From: Promethearchaeota archaeon
GTDB lineage: Archaea > Asgardarchaeota > Lokiarchaeia > Sigynarchaeales > SOKP01
NCBI GenBank assembly: GCA_016839635.1
Contig: JAEOTV010000068.1
Span: 1 to 64,000 of the forward strand
Direction: 5' to 3'
DNA length: 64,000 nt
Part shown: piece by piece, positions 37,637-46,867 of the stretch
How the letters are laid out: every line of letters begins with the position of its first letter
Numbering within the stretch: position 1 is the first letter of the stretch
Program-made: the position numbers and the translations under genes
The notes under the pieces: model-generated
Seen by the model: only the letters and a program-made list of their open reading frames with translations
Database searches by the model: none
What the model was told of the DNA's origin: nothing

Positions 37637-37909
37637 TTTTTTTTGCTCCTTTTATTTACTGTTTAAATGATTTCTGATTAATTTTAAAAAGATTTTATGA
37701 TCTATTTGATTTAAAGATTTTTAAGACTTTGGTAATTATTTATTAGAATCTTTATAGTAATATATATAACTGAACTTGATTAAAGTGAATATAATTATAT
37801 AAGAATATTAATTGAATTTTTCGGTCCTCTTTGCTTAAAAGGATATAAAAAATTTATATTTTAATTGAAATTTAATGAATTTCAAATATATGAAAAAGTC
37901 GAAAGTAAC

Positions 37910-39331
37910 TTATTTGATTTTTCTTGAGTTTAGAATCTCTGCCCGCTCAGTAATAATATTTTTTATGTTTTCTCGATCCTTTGGAAACCATTTCATTGCA
38001 AGAATCCACAGGATCGCACCGGGAACAATACATAAACATACAATTAAGACAGTTATTTGATAATTTGTATTTGTATATAGCAGTAAAACTCCACATAATA
38101 ATGGTCCGATCCCTCTTCCAAATTGTTCTAAAAATTGGTTCCAAGAAAAAATTTGACCTTGAGCTTCAGGTAAGTTAATCTGTTGAATAACAGGACTTTG
38201 ATTCACAATATAAAGGGAAAAAATACTCCTCGACGTGAAGAATAATGCACCCATCACCCACATAGTAGGTATGGTCATAATATAAGCGATATTCATTCCC
38301 TCTTCTGAGCTTAGTGGAACCCAGGGTAAGAAAAAGAAAAGAGCAAAAGTAATTAAACCCCCTATAATAGCAAGAACTATAATTGGTAATCTTCTTACTG
38401 GGGCTTTCATAGCTATTTTGTCACTAACTCTGGATAAAAAGATTTGCCCAACTAGTCCGCCTGTTAATCCAAAAACCACCATAAATACACCTATTGAAAA
38501 TGGGGCTAGATTATATGGAGGATTCTGAACATAATTTAATATTAAAAAATTGAGACTACTCATCAGAATGCATGTAAATATACCTTCAACTAGCGCTACA
38601 ACATTAGTTCTGCTAAACATGGTTTTCCGCATCATTTCTTTATCAATCTGAAAATCGTACTCAATAGATTCATCTTGTAGTAAATGATATAATTCTTCTT
38701 GTTGAGCGCCTCTTTTTGGTTCTTTATTATGAATGGTAAAAATTAAACCTCCAAGAAGAATAAATAGTCCTATACCCCAAAAAAAGAACCTCCAAAGACC
38801 GATTTGGACTAAGAATGTTGCTATTAGCCAACCTATTATATTTGTTGTATTAAGTACTATTTGATAGACACCAAAAAACCGAGAACGATAATCTCGGTGG
38901 ACTACATCATTAGATAATGAATTTATAGCTGGCCATGAACCTCCAGCAAAAAAACCAAAAATAAATATTAAAATTAAGAAGTAAATCCAAGTACCATATC
39001 CCCCTCCGCTAACAGCAAAACCTAAAATAAACATTGACAATCCTCTGAATAAAGAAATTACTATAATAATTTTTTTTCGAGAGTATTTATCAATCAACCT
39101 ACCAAATAGCAGACCAGAAAAGGAGCCACTCCAAGATAATACTGTATATAAAAGTCCCATTTCTAATGCATGTATATCTGCTGGATCGCTAGGCCATATA
39201 ATTTGAGCAAGAGGAACTACAAGAACAATCATAGCTCCATATGCTACACTTTGGAATCCATTTAATATATAAAGAGGCCAAAATATCCGATTGAAGGATA
39301 TTTTAGAGGGATTATTTTTCCTTTTCAGCAT
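37910..39331 (-). CDS. Major facilitator superfamily transporter
   Basis: Secondary carrier of 473 residues with about twelve membrane segments. The TM2-TM3 loop is LFGRLIDKYSRKKIIIVISL (about 75-95), and the middle loop includes a charged stretch, KEPKRGAQQEELYHLLQDES. A second-half loop is FLSRVSDKIAMKAP. The substrate is unknown. Sequence similarity to the MFS protein at 1795-3018 appears general rather than close. The frame at 37910 ends beside a long spacer (37637-37909) of AT-rich sequence where I see nothing else. It is monocistronic. Confidence 0.85.
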   Translation of the reverse strand: MLKRKNNPSKISFNRIFWPLYILNGFQSVAYGAMIVLVVPLAQIIWPSDPADIHALEMGLLYTVLSWSGSFSGLLFGRLIDKYSRKKIIIVISLFRGLSMFILGFAVSGGGYGTWIYFLILIFIFGFFAGGSWPAINSLSNDVVHRDYRSRFFGVYQIVLNTTNIIGWLIATFLVQIGLWRFFFWGIGLFILLGGLIFTIHNKEPKRGAQQEELYHLLQDESIEYDFQIDKEMMRKTMFSRTNVVALVEGIFTCILMSSLNFLILNYVQNPPYNLAPFSIGVFMVVFGLTGGLVGQIFLSRVSDKIAMKAPVRRLPIIVLAIIGGLITFALFFFLPWVPLSSEEGMNIAYIMTIPTMWVMGALFFTSRSIFSLYIVNQSPVIQQINLPEAQGQIFSWNQFLEQFGRGIGPLLCGVLLLYTNTNYQITVLIVCLCIVPGAILWILAMKWFPKDRENIKNIITERAEILNSRKIK

Positions 39332-39477
39332 CTTTTATTACTTACTTTTTTCTCCTCTTATGATGGTTGGGAAAATGAGTTTTAAAATTTTAATTTATTT
39401 AGAACGAGAAATCACGCGCGTTTAATACGTAAATGTAAAAAAAAAGAATAAGTATTAATAATTTATAGAATAGAAGC

Positions 39478-39972
39478 TTAATGGTCATGGTTATGGTCGT
39501 GATCAACCCCACAACCACATGCATGAGGAGGATCAGGTTCACAACCTGTTTCAATTATCTTAATTTTAAATTTTAACACTTTACCTGCCATAGGATGATT
39601 TAAATCTATTGTAACTATATCGCCATTAACTTCTTTGATGGTTGCTGGAACTGGTTGACCTTGTGGTCCTATTAATAAAATCATTAATCCTGCTTCTGGC
39701 TCTTGTTCTGGGGGAAATTGATCCTTTGGAATAGATTGTATGAATCCTTCCTTGTATTCACCATACGCCTCAGAAGGTTCTAATCTGATATCAAATTCAT
39801 CTCCAACAGATTTACCAACTACAGAATTATCGAAACCTGCAATGATTTGCTCTGCTCCAACCTCAAATTTTAAAGGTGTACCTCCATTGATTTCAGTACT
39901 ATCGAATATTGTACCGTCGTCGAAAGAGCCGACATACTCTACTTTTATAATATCGCCTGCTTTTATTGCCAT
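39478..39972 (-). CDS. SlyD-like FKBP peptidyl-prolyl cis-trans isomerase
   Basis: A 164-residue prolyl isomerase and folding factor. FKBP features are GDIIKVEYVGSFDDGTIFDS, the pocket region LKFEVGAEQIIAGFDNSVVG, and an insert-in-flap domain (about 70-125) with EAYGEYKEGFIQSIPKDQFP and DLNHPMAGKVLKFKIKIIE. The C-terminus is a metal-binding tail, PHACGCGVDHDHNHDH, reminiscent of the nickel-binding tail of SlyD. Proline isomerisation in the cytosol is expected, with metal binding through the tail. It is monocistronic, with short spacers on both sides. Confidence 0.93.
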   Translation of the reverse strand: MAIKAGDIIKVEYVGSFDDGTIFDSTEINGGTPLKFEVGAEQIIAGFDNSVVGKSVGDEFDIRLEPSEAYGEYKEGFIQSIPKDQFPPEQEPEAGLMILLIGPQGQPVPATIKEVNGDIVTIDLNHPMAGKVLKFKIKIIETGCEPDPPHACGCGVDHDHNHDH

Positions 39973-40085
39973 AGTTTTTTCAGTTTATTAAATGATTGCT
40001 GATTATAGTGATGGAAGATTTATTATTGAACCGATTATAATTTAATAATCTCATTTACAAAATTTTAGATTGAAAAATTATAATT

Positions 40086-41708
40086 TTAGAAATATTTTTT
40101 TATAAATTCTAAGCGAGATAATTCAGGATTTTCTCCATTTTTAAGAACAAATTCTTCACATTTCTCATAAAGCTTGAGCATGTCATCATATAATTCAATA
40201 TAACCATATTCTGGTTCAATTACAATACTTTTATGTAGAGCAATGAATTTATCTATTATTTCATTCCAACTTTTTATCTCATCCTTAGAATCAAAATATG
40301 ATTTTGCTGCTCTGAATGCTGCGCCTAAAGCTGCTGAATCTGTAACTTCAAACATGTGGACTTTTGTGTTAAAAATGTTTGCTAAGACCTGAAGAATTTC
40401 TTTATTTACAGAAGCTCCCCCAGTAGCGTAAATTTCTTTGGGTTTTTCTCCAATCCATTTTGAATGGAGTCTCATAGATAAAAATTGGGCTTCAATTATA
40501 CCACGTATATTTCCTTCTATATCATTTTCATCAAAACCAAATCGATATACTTTGGGTTCTAATACTTGTGGAACGATTTCAGGAAAAAAATAGGGCAACA
40601 TTAATTTTCCAGAATTTCCTGGTGTGGTTTTATTCAAAACTGCAGAAAATTCTTCCCAATTCAGACTAAATTTATCTTTTATTCTTTCTCTTGCTAGAGA
40701 ACCGTTTTTATAACAAATTAAGCTCAAGTAATCACCCGTTGGCGCCCCAAAAACATGTCCCTCTCCATTAAAGTCAAGATATAAATCCTGTAAATAGCTA
40801 AAATATGTATCACTAGTGCCTAAACTTATCGCCACTTTTCCTTTTTCAATTATTCCGACCCCTATAAGGCTGTTTGGATTATCACCAGACCATACTATAA
40901 GATCTGCATCTGGATTAAAACCAAATTTTGTTACAAAATATGAAGAAAGCTTTCCAATAATAGTATAAGGATTTGTAAGAGAAGGTAACTTTTTTTTTAA
41001 GTTAGGAGCGGTTGCTTCTAATACACACTCATCCCATTGCTTTCTTTTTATATTCATTAAATTCATACCAGCTCCATCTCCGTGATCGATGGGGGCATTT
41101 TTTCCTAATAGAATTGAAGCAATAAATGAGCTTACTAAATGGATAATTGAAGTGTGATAATAACTATTAGGATTTTCTTGGAAAAATTTTCGAATTTGAG
41201 GACCCGAGAAACGTTCAATAGTATTTGAACCTAATAATTCAATTGTATTTCTCAACCCCCCTAATGTTTCACGAATTTCATTACATTGCTTAGATGTACT
41301 TGAATCCATCCATATAGGGCTTGTATGACGAGATAATGTTGTCTTTAATTGTTGTACAAGTGATTTTTTCAAATTTAAATTATTGAGAATTTTTTCAAAT
41401 TTACTATTTAAATAGACTGTACCATGTTGTTGTGCTGATCCTGATATTGCGTTAATTTCATAAAGTGGAATTTCATCATAAATAAATTTAGTAAACAATA
41501 ATTCTAAAGCTTCTATCCACATATATGGATAAGAATGAATGACTTTGCTATTACCCAATACAATTACTCCATTATGTGTTTGATAATGTGGTAATTCTTT
41601 GTCAAAATTTACTGAATATCTATAAATTACATTACCTGAACTAAAATCGATTATTACACTGGTTAGGCTTTGAGTTGAGCAGTCCAATCCCAGAAATAAA
41701 TCTTTCAT
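40086..41708 (-). CDS. FGGY-family sugar kinase (xylulokinase-like)
   Basis: Carbohydrate kinase of 540 residues with the ATPase fold of FGGY enzymes. Visible are the N-terminal phosphate loop FLGLDCSTQSLTSVIIDF, the catalytic region IDHGDGAGMNLMNIKRKQWD, the second phosphate motif GKVAISLGTSDTYFS, and the adenosine contact IYATGGASVNKEILQVLANI. It resembles xylulokinases, but the sugar is not decided by these motifs. The TTAT-rich upstream spacer is only 38 nt from the ArsR-like gene, so regulators and kinase probably form one transcription unit starting near 42690. Confidence 0.88.
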   Translation of the reverse strand: MKDLFLGLDCSTQSLTSVIIDFSSGNVIYRYSVNFDKELPHYQTHNGVIVLGNSKVIHSYPYMWIEALELLFTKFIYDEIPLYEINAISGSAQQHGTVYLNSKFEKILNNLNLKKSLVQQLKTTLSRHTSPIWMDSSTSKQCNEIRETLGGLRNTIELLGSNTIERFSGPQIRKFFQENPNSYYHTSIIHLVSSFIASILLGKNAPIDHGDGAGMNLMNIKRKQWDECVLEATAPNLKKKLPSLTNPYTIIGKLSSYFVTKFGFNPDADLIVWSGDNPNSLIGVGIIEKGKVAISLGTSDTYFSYLQDLYLDFNGEGHVFGAPTGDYLSLICYKNGSLARERIKDKFSLNWEEFSAVLNKTTPGNSGKLMLPYFFPEIVPQVLEPKVYRFGFDENDIEGNIRGIIEAQFLSMRLHSKWIGEKPKEIYATGGASVNKEILQVLANIFNTKVHMFEVTDSAALGAAFRAAKSYFDSKDEIKSWNEIIDKFIALHKSIVIEPEYGYIELYDDMLKLYEKCEEFVLKNGENPELSRLEFIKKYF

Positions 41709-41746
41709 AATAAATTACTCTCAAATCTTATATCTAATGGTATGTT

Positions 41747-42139
41747 TTAAATTTCTCCAAAAAATGAATTTACAAAACTATCAGAAAACTGCCTCCTCTG
41801 CAGGGCTTCCATTTCTTTTTTCTCCCAGATATTAGAGCTTTTAAATGAATTTTCAATAACTCGAATAAACAATTCTCCATCATGTGTAATTTTATATTTA
41901 CCCATGCTTGGTTTTTCAATAAGGTTGCTATTAATTAAAAGTGTTAAGTGATTAGATAAAGCCGTTTTTTTTAATTCTGTTTCTGTTTTTAAATCTATGA
42001 AGGATCGCTCCCCAGTTAATAAAGATATTAGAATTCTAAGCCTTTTTTCATTTCCCATTGATTTTATAATCCCCAATATATCCTCAAATGAATTCTCTAA
42101 GGATTCGACTAATTTGAGAAGTGATCTCTCTTCAGGCAT
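41747..42139 (-). CDS. ArsR/winged-helix transcriptional regulator
   Basis: DNA-binding protein with an ArsR-like wing-helix: GNEKRLRILISLLTGERSFI, then the recognition helix LKKTALSNHLTLLINSNLIEK and the wing MGKYKITHDG. From the ATG at 42139 it has 130 residues; an upstream start at 42184 overlaps the preceding gene and is less likely, because the gap to that gene's stop is then 5 nt. It lies between the effector-domain gene and the sugar kinase gene on one strand, suggesting that it controls the kinase and perhaps senses a sugar or metabolite. Confidence 0.85.
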   Translation of the reverse strand: MPEERSLLKLVESLENSFEDILGIIKSMGNEKRLRILISLLTGERSFIDLKTETELKKTALSNHLTLLINSNLIEKPSMGKYKITHDGELFIRVIENSFKSSNIWEKKEMEALQRRQFSDSFVNSFFGEI

Positions 42140-42144
42140 TTTAT

Positions 42145-42690
42145 TTATTCCTCTACTTTTATCTTCTTTACGGGGATATACCAATCTATCTCTGATTCAG
42201 GGTCATCAAGACCTCTATATCTTTTACCATCATATCCTTGGATAACAAAAGGAAAAGATTGTTCATAACCATTTTCTGGAATCCACTCACGATAAATATA
42301 AGCTCCCAATTCAAATTTTTCCTTCATTTTCGTTGTAAAAATGATATAATTGGTTTTTGGAAGAATTTTTAAAAAAAATTCTAGAGGGATTTCCTCTAAG
42401 GTATTAACTTCCATACCTACCATTACATAGTAATTCTTAGTTTTTTCATATTCTTCAGGTTCTAAATGCAATTCAAAACTAGTATAAGAGTTTACACTTA
42501 TTTTAGATAACAATTTAGAATATTTTTTCATCGAAAGGTCTATAAATCTTTTCCAGAGTTTTCCAACTTCGTTTTCATAGGACCACTCTTTTGCGGAATG
42601 GAAGGGGTCTCCATAAAACACACACCCCAACAATTGAAATGATTTATCTTCGAGAATAAAAGGTTCCATAGTGTTTAGATTAAAAGACAT
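42145..42690 (-). CDS. GyrI-like/effector-binding-domain protein
   Basis: A 181-residue protein resembling the AraC effector-binding (GyrI-like, SOUL/BRE-type) fold. It has a beta start (DKSFQLLGCVFYGDPF), a middle with YYVMVGMEVNTLEEIPLEFF, an aromatic strand KTNYIIFTTKM, and a C-terminal EWIPENGYEQSFPFVIQGY before a final strand IDWYIPVKKI. Such domains bind hydrophobic effectors as sensors. It is directly upstream of the wHTH gene, so the sensor and DNA-binding parts may work together as separate chains. Confidence in the fold is fair, in the function low. Confidence 0.72.
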   Translation of the reverse strand: MSFNLNTMEPFILEDKSFQLLGCVFYGDPFHSAKEWSYENEVGKLWKRFIDLSMKKYSKLLSKISVNSYTSFELHLEPEEYEKTKNYYVMVGMEVNTLEEIPLEFFLKILPKTNYIIFTTKMKEKFELGAYIYREWIPENGYEQSFPFVIQGYDGKRYRGLDDPESEIDWYIPVKKIKVEE

Positions 42691-42844
42691 AACCTTTAAT
42701 TATATTATAATATCTTTAGTATATAAATTTTTCCTAAAAAAAGTGAATGGGTCCTATGAAAGTCGGAAGATTTAAATATTAAATTAGATTTCTAGAGCTC
42801 ACCAGCTTTAAGGGGTTTTTATTATAGAAGAAAAAGAAATTGAA

Positions 42845-43330
42845 TTGAAAACGATTGGTTATGTAAGAGTAGAAGGCGATAATCCTATGAAGGCAGATTA
42901 TTTCATAGATATTCATGTACCATACCGATCGGCTTTAAAAGAATTAGATAAGTTCAGTCACGTTATGGTTTTCTGGTGGGCCCACGAAATGGATAAAGAG
43001 AAGTATAGAAATTCTGAAAATTGGACAGTAGATGTTCCTTACGCAGAGGAAGCACCAGCTACCGGCATATTTGCAACGAGAGCAGAATATCGCCCAAATC
43101 CGTTAGCTTTAACTACATGTGGAATATTGAATGTTGATATGGAAAAAGGAATTATCAAGATTGGGGGCATTGATGCTTTTAATGGTAGTCCAGTTTTAGA
43201 TTTGAAAGCTTACTTCCCGATATGCGACCGAGTAAAGAATTGTCATATAGCCCAATGGCTAAAGGGTTGGCCTGAGTGCATAGAAGATGGGATGACATGG
43301 TGGCAAGAGCAGGGATTTTTCGAAGACTAA
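42845..43330 (+). CDS. trmO: tRNA m6t6A37 methyltransferase TrmO
   Basis: TrmO uses SAM to N6-methylate t6A37 in tRNA. The 161-residue protein shows the start TIGYVRVEGD, FSHVMVFWWAHEM, the signature ATRAEYRPNPLALTTCGIL (near residues 77-95), and GSPVLDLKAYFPICDR at the C-terminus. I use the TTG at 42845 (the ORF begins LKTIGYV). The upstream ATT at 42824 is a possible but unlikely alternative. The family name is well supported, but archaeal TrmO-like proteins with this RPNP motif may have other substrates. It is monocistronic, divergent from the effector gene. Confidence 0.88.
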   Translation: MKTIGYVRVEGDNPMKADYFIDIHVPYRSALKELDKFSHVMVFWWAHEMDKEKYRNSENWTVDVPYAEEAPATGIFATRAEYRPNPLALTTCGILNVDMEKGIIKIGGIDAFNGSPVLDLKAYFPICDRVKNCHIAQWLKGWPECIEDGMTWWQEQGFFED

Positions 43331-43383
43331 TATTAAATTCTAATTTTTTTTTTGATTAAATTATCTAAAAAGAGGCAATAAAA

Positions 43384-44154
43384 ATGGCAAAAATTATAGA
43401 TATAAATGCTAAAAATATAGATGAATCTGAATTGTTTTGTAAAAAAACAAAAAAAAATATGGAAGGTTATCAAAGCAAAGTCAAATGGTTAAAGGAACGA
43501 TTCAAGGAAGGGTTGAAATATAAAACACTGATGGTAAAAGAAGGGAATAAAGAAACATTAAGAGGGATGATTGAATACATCCCTGGAGAATATAATTGGC
43601 GAGGTATCAATGCAGTTGGGTGGATGGTGATACACTGTCTATGGGTGGTAGGTAAACAGAAAAATAAAGGATATGGTTCAAAACTTTTGGAAGAAGCTAT
43701 TAATGATGCTAAAAAAGAAGGATTATACGGGGTTGTTGGTATGTCAGCTGAAAAAGGAGGATGGGTGCCAAATAAAAAAATTTATATTAATAACGGATTT
43801 GAAAAAGTAGATGAAATTGAACCATATTTTGGTTTATATGCCATAAAATTCTCTGATAATGCCTCAATACCTAAATTTAATCCTATTCTTGATGATGAAG
43901 TGAAGAAATATGCTCAGGGGGTTACTATTCTATACTCTGATCAATGCCCCTATTTAGTAGATCTCGTAAAGGAGTTGTACATAGAATTTGAGAATAAGGG
44001 AGATTTGTTCAAAGCGATTAAAATTAATAACTGTAAGGAAGCCCAACGGAACGGAATTTACCCTTATGGGACTTATTGTATAATATGTAATGGAGAAAGA
44101 ACATTATATCAACATAAAACTAAGAGAGAAATTCTTAAATATAAGGGAGATTAG
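43384..44154 (+). CDS. GNAT acetyltransferase with C-terminal YoaP-like domain
   Basis: A 256-residue protein. Residues about 40-150 form a GNAT fold, with GWMVIHCLWVVGKQKNKGYG (acetyl-CoA loop Q/R-x-x-G-x-G/A form) and AINDAKKEGLYGVVGMSAEK. The last ~95 residues match the YoaP-like C-terminal domain: ITILYSDQCPYLVDLVKELY-like core and ending GTYCIICNGERTLYQHK. The domain contains two CxxC-type pairs in the tail, so metal binding is likely. Homologues are often linked to acetylation of small molecules, with the exact target unknown. It is not in an obvious operon. Confidence 0.85.
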   Translation: MAKIIDINAKNIDESELFCKKTKKNMEGYQSKVKWLKERFKEGLKYKTLMVKEGNKETLRGMIEYIPGEYNWRGINAVGWMVIHCLWVVGKQKNKGYGSKLLEEAINDAKKEGLYGVVGMSAEKGGWVPNKKIYINNGFEKVDEIEPYFGLYAIKFSDNASIPKFNPILDDEVKKYAQGVTILYSDQCPYLVDLVKELYIEFENKGDLFKAIKINNCKEAQRNGIYPYGTYCIICNGERTLYQHKTKREILKYKGD

Positions 44155-44168
44155 ATATTTTTCTTTTT

Positions 44169-45665
44169 TTATTTTAATTCTACTTTTGGTAAAAATTTAG
44201 GTGATTTACGTATTTTTGTTGCTTGTTCGTAAGCATATGCAATTTTGAGTAGTTTTGGTTCCTCAAAAGGACCACCAAAAAATGAAATTCCAACGGGCAA
44301 ATCATACACATATCCAGCTGGGACCGTGATATTAGGATATCCCGCAACTGCTGCTACAGAAGAACTTCCTCCAGTAGAATGATCTCCATTAATATAATCA
44401 ATCAACCATGCAACACCTCCACTTGGGGCTACAATAGCATCTAATTGATCCTCTTTTAAAACTGCATCAATACTTTCATCTCGCGCTAAACGATGACATT
44501 GTTTTAATGCTTCTTTGTATTCATCACTCGTTATTGAACCTTTTTCATTTGCCATAGTAAATAATTCTTGACCGAAATAAGGCATAACTTTGTCTTGATG
44601 TTCATTGTTAAACTTGATAATATCATCAAGGTTTGTTAAGGAATTTATTGGTCCAAATTTTGCTAAAAACTCATTCAATTCGTGTTTGAAATCATACAAG
44701 AGTACTTGGAATTCAGAATCTGCTAAATCATTAAGAATTGTAATTTCAACTGGATCTAATATTTCAGCTCCAAGTTCTCTCATTTTTTCAATTGCTTTTT
44801 CTATAATTTTATCAATAAGATCACTATTTCCAAAATAATTGCGTGCAACACCAATTCTAGCTCCATTCAAACCATTATGGTCTAAGAATTCTGTGTAATC
44901 TAAAGGAACTTCCTTATTGTGCATTATTGTGCTAGAATCATCTGGATCAGTTCCCACTATCGCATTCAATAAAAACGCAGCATCTTGAACTGTTCTTGCC
45001 ATGGGTCCTGCAGTATCTTGATTATGTGATATTGGAATAATCCCATTTCGGCTAACTAATCCAATTGTCGGTTTAATTCCAACGATAGAATTAGTTTGTG
45101 AAGGACATATTATAGAACCATCAGTTTCAGTTCCTATAGCTACTGAACATAAATTAGCTGCCACTGATACAGCAGATCCAGAGCTAGAACCGCATGGATT
45201 TCTATCTAATGCATATGGATTAAGAGTTTGACCTCCACGACTACTCCAACCACTGGTAGATCGAGTTGATCGGAAATTTGCCCATTCACTTAAATTTGCT
45301 TTTGCAAGAATTATAGCTCCAGCATTTCTTATTTTCTTAACTATAAATGCATCTTCTGTAGAAAAATGACCTTTAAAAGCCATGGATCCGGCTGTAGTTT
45401 GCATCTTATCTGCAGTATTAATATTATCTTTGATAATAACTGGAATACCATGTAAAGGTCCACGGAGTTTGTTATTATTTCTTTCTTCATCTAAAATTTT
45501 GGCAATTTTCATTGCTTCTGGATTAATTTCAATGATCGCATTTAATTTGGGGCCTTGTTTATCAATTTCACGAATGCGAGTTAGATACATTTCAACTAAT
45601 TTCATTGCTGAAAGTTCCCCTTCTTCCATTAAAATTTGAATTTCAGCTATACTATATTCTTTCAT
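44169..45665 (-). CDS. Amidase signature-family hydrolase
   Basis: Amide hydrolase of 498 residues with the Ser-cisSer-Lys triad. K79 lies in GIPVIIKDNINT, cis-Ser in the CGSSSGSA loop (158-165), and the nucleophile S184 in GTETDGSIICPS. It is like amidases (peptide amidase, acylamidase, or possibly a GatA-like enzyme). It is clearly not GatA of a GatCAB operon, since no gatC or gatB lies nearby. The C-terminus with VAGYPNITVPAGYVYDLPVG and GISFFGGPFEEPKLL is typical. The physiological amide is unknown. Confidence 0.93.
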   Translation of the reverse strand: MKEYSIAEIQILMEEGELSAMKLVEMYLTRIREIDKQGPKLNAIIEINPEAMKIAKILDEERNNNKLRGPLHGIPVIIKDNINTADKMQTTAGSMAFKGHFSTEDAFIVKKIRNAGAIILAKANLSEWANFRSTRSTSGWSSRGGQTLNPYALDRNPCGSSSGSAVSVAANLCSVAIGTETDGSIICPSQTNSIVGIKPTIGLVSRNGIIPISHNQDTAGPMARTVQDAAFLLNAIVGTDPDDSSTIMHNKEVPLDYTEFLDHNGLNGARIGVARNYFGNSDLIDKIIEKAIEKMRELGAEILDPVEITILNDLADSEFQVLLYDFKHELNEFLAKFGPINSLTNLDDIIKFNNEHQDKVMPYFGQELFTMANEKGSITSDEYKEALKQCHRLARDESIDAVLKEDQLDAIVAPSGGVAWLIDYINGDHSTGGSSSVAAVAGYPNITVPAGYVYDLPVGISFFGGPFEEPKLLKIAYAYEQATKIRKSPKFLPKVELK

Positions 45666-45840
45666 TTTTTGCTTTTTTTAGATATTTTGAATTATTTATA
45701 TTTGAATTTTCTAAGAACTAAAAATTTTTCAGTAGTTTATAAATTGACTTAAATCAGAGAGTAAATTATATTATTCGCTAATTAGAATGAGAATAGCTCA
45801 TGAATTATTTCAAATTTTTAAAAAAAAAAAGAGAAATTTA

Positions 45841-46281
45841 CTACAATTTTTTTCTATCTACTATTTTAAGCTCCATAACGATTTGTCCCCATCCACCGCA
45901 TTTTAATCCTACGTCAAAACAGCTTATTCGTTTAAACCGCATTTCATTAGGATCGACTCCAGCGTATAATAATTCATTAGCAGTAAAGATTAATTTATCA
46001 AGTTCTGCTAATGCGTAGATGCAAATTCTTTTAGGACACATTTTAGTAAGAAGATTTCCTGCCCCATCAAAATAAAACTTATCTCCCACTTTATGTTGGC
46101 TATTACACCCATGGGATTCAACAACCTCAGCAATAATAGTTTTACCAAGTAATTTTAAAGATTTCGAAAGAATATCTATATTTCTTGGGTTGCCAAGATA
46201 AATTTTTAATTCTTCATCATTATAACCTAATTGTTCTTTAATATTTTCCTTTATTTCTTCACTAATTTTCAGAAAATTCAC
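45841..46281 (-). CDS. TIGR04076-family protein
   Basis: A 146-residue protein ending with the distinctive block of the TIGR04076 family: HKVGDKFYFDGAGNLLTKMC, ICIYALAELDKLIFTANELL, then DPNEMRFKRISCFDVGLKCG and GWGQIVMELKIV. The family is widespread in anaerobes and uncharacterised; the conserved cysteines suggest metal or redox roles. It is encoded 6 nt after the stop of the DUF6125-like gene on the same strand, so they form a two-gene operon and probably act together. Confidence 0.82.
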   Translation of the reverse strand: MNFLKISEEIKENIKEQLGYNDEELKIYLGNPRNIDILSKSLKLLGKTIIAEVVESHGCNSQHKVGDKFYFDGAGNLLTKMCPKRICIYALAELDKLIFTANELLYAGVDPNEMRFKRISCFDVGLKCGGWGQIVMELKIVDRKKL

Positions 46282-46287
46282 CTCTTT

Positions 46288-46791
46288 TTACTCTTTGAAA
46301 AAAAAATTATAATCTCTAGCGCATTTTCCATTAGTGTGCATTAAACACCCATTCAATGGAGGTTTTACATTAAATTCTATTTCTAAAGCTTTAAACCACC
46401 CTTCTATTCTGGAAAAAATAGCACATTGATATTCATCTATTACACCCATACGTACTATTCCATCGTATGCCCAGCATTTACTTATTTCACAATGAAGGTG
46501 ATTTTTTGCGGGATATATATGTCTAAATTCCATAAAATCAGCTTTAAATACTTTCATTGCTTTATCCATGATATTTTGGAGATCTTTAAATTTTTCAATG
46601 TTTCCAACGTCAAATATTTTTTGAATTCTTTTAATTTCTATTTTCGCCATAGATTTCACTGCTGCTTTATTAATTTTATTAGTTTTCTCAATACCGCATT
46701 CCTGTAAACAATGATAAAACCACATTCCGTCATGTGTCATCCAACACTTAATCAATAGTTCTTTCAAATCATTATTATCCATACCTCTCAT
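46288..46791 (-). CDS. DUF6125-like protein
   Basis: A 167-residue protein resembling the DUF6125/L-2-amino-thiazoline-carboxylate-hydrolase-like proteins found in anaerobic archaea and bacteria. Visible are MWFYHCLQECGIEKTNKINK, KAAVKSMAKIEIKRIQKIF, and the C-terminal cysteine-containing stretch CEISKCWAYDGIVRMG with CAIFSRIEGWFKALE. Cysteines and histidines cluster near the end (NGCLMHTNGKCARDYNFF), which suggests metal binding. It is the first gene of the pair with TIGR04076, and the TrmB regulator gene at 46868 is divergent from it, 76 nt away, making it a likely target. Confidence 0.7.
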   Translation of the reverse strand: MRGMDNNDLKELLIKCWMTHDGMWFYHCLQECGIEKTNKINKAAVKSMAKIEIKRIQKIFDVGNIEKFKDLQNIMDKAMKVFKADFMEFRHIYPAKNHLHCEISKCWAYDGIVRMGVIDEYQCAIFSRIEGWFKALEIEFNVKPPLNGCLMHTNGKCARDYNFFFKE

Positions 46792-46867
46792 ATAAATGCA
46801 TTCAAATATAATATTTTTCGATCACAAAAAACTAATTTTAAGTTGAAAACAATATATATGAATAATA

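Noticed and set aside
37910..39331. The second MFS carrier considered as a duplicate of that at 1795
   Set aside because: Only general MFS loop motifs are shared. Lengths, loops and termini differ, so they are independent family members.
44169..45665. Amidase considered as GatA of the tRNA-dependent amidotransferase
   Set aside because: No gatB or gatC is nearby, and the sequence fits a general amidase with no tRNA-amidotransferase context.
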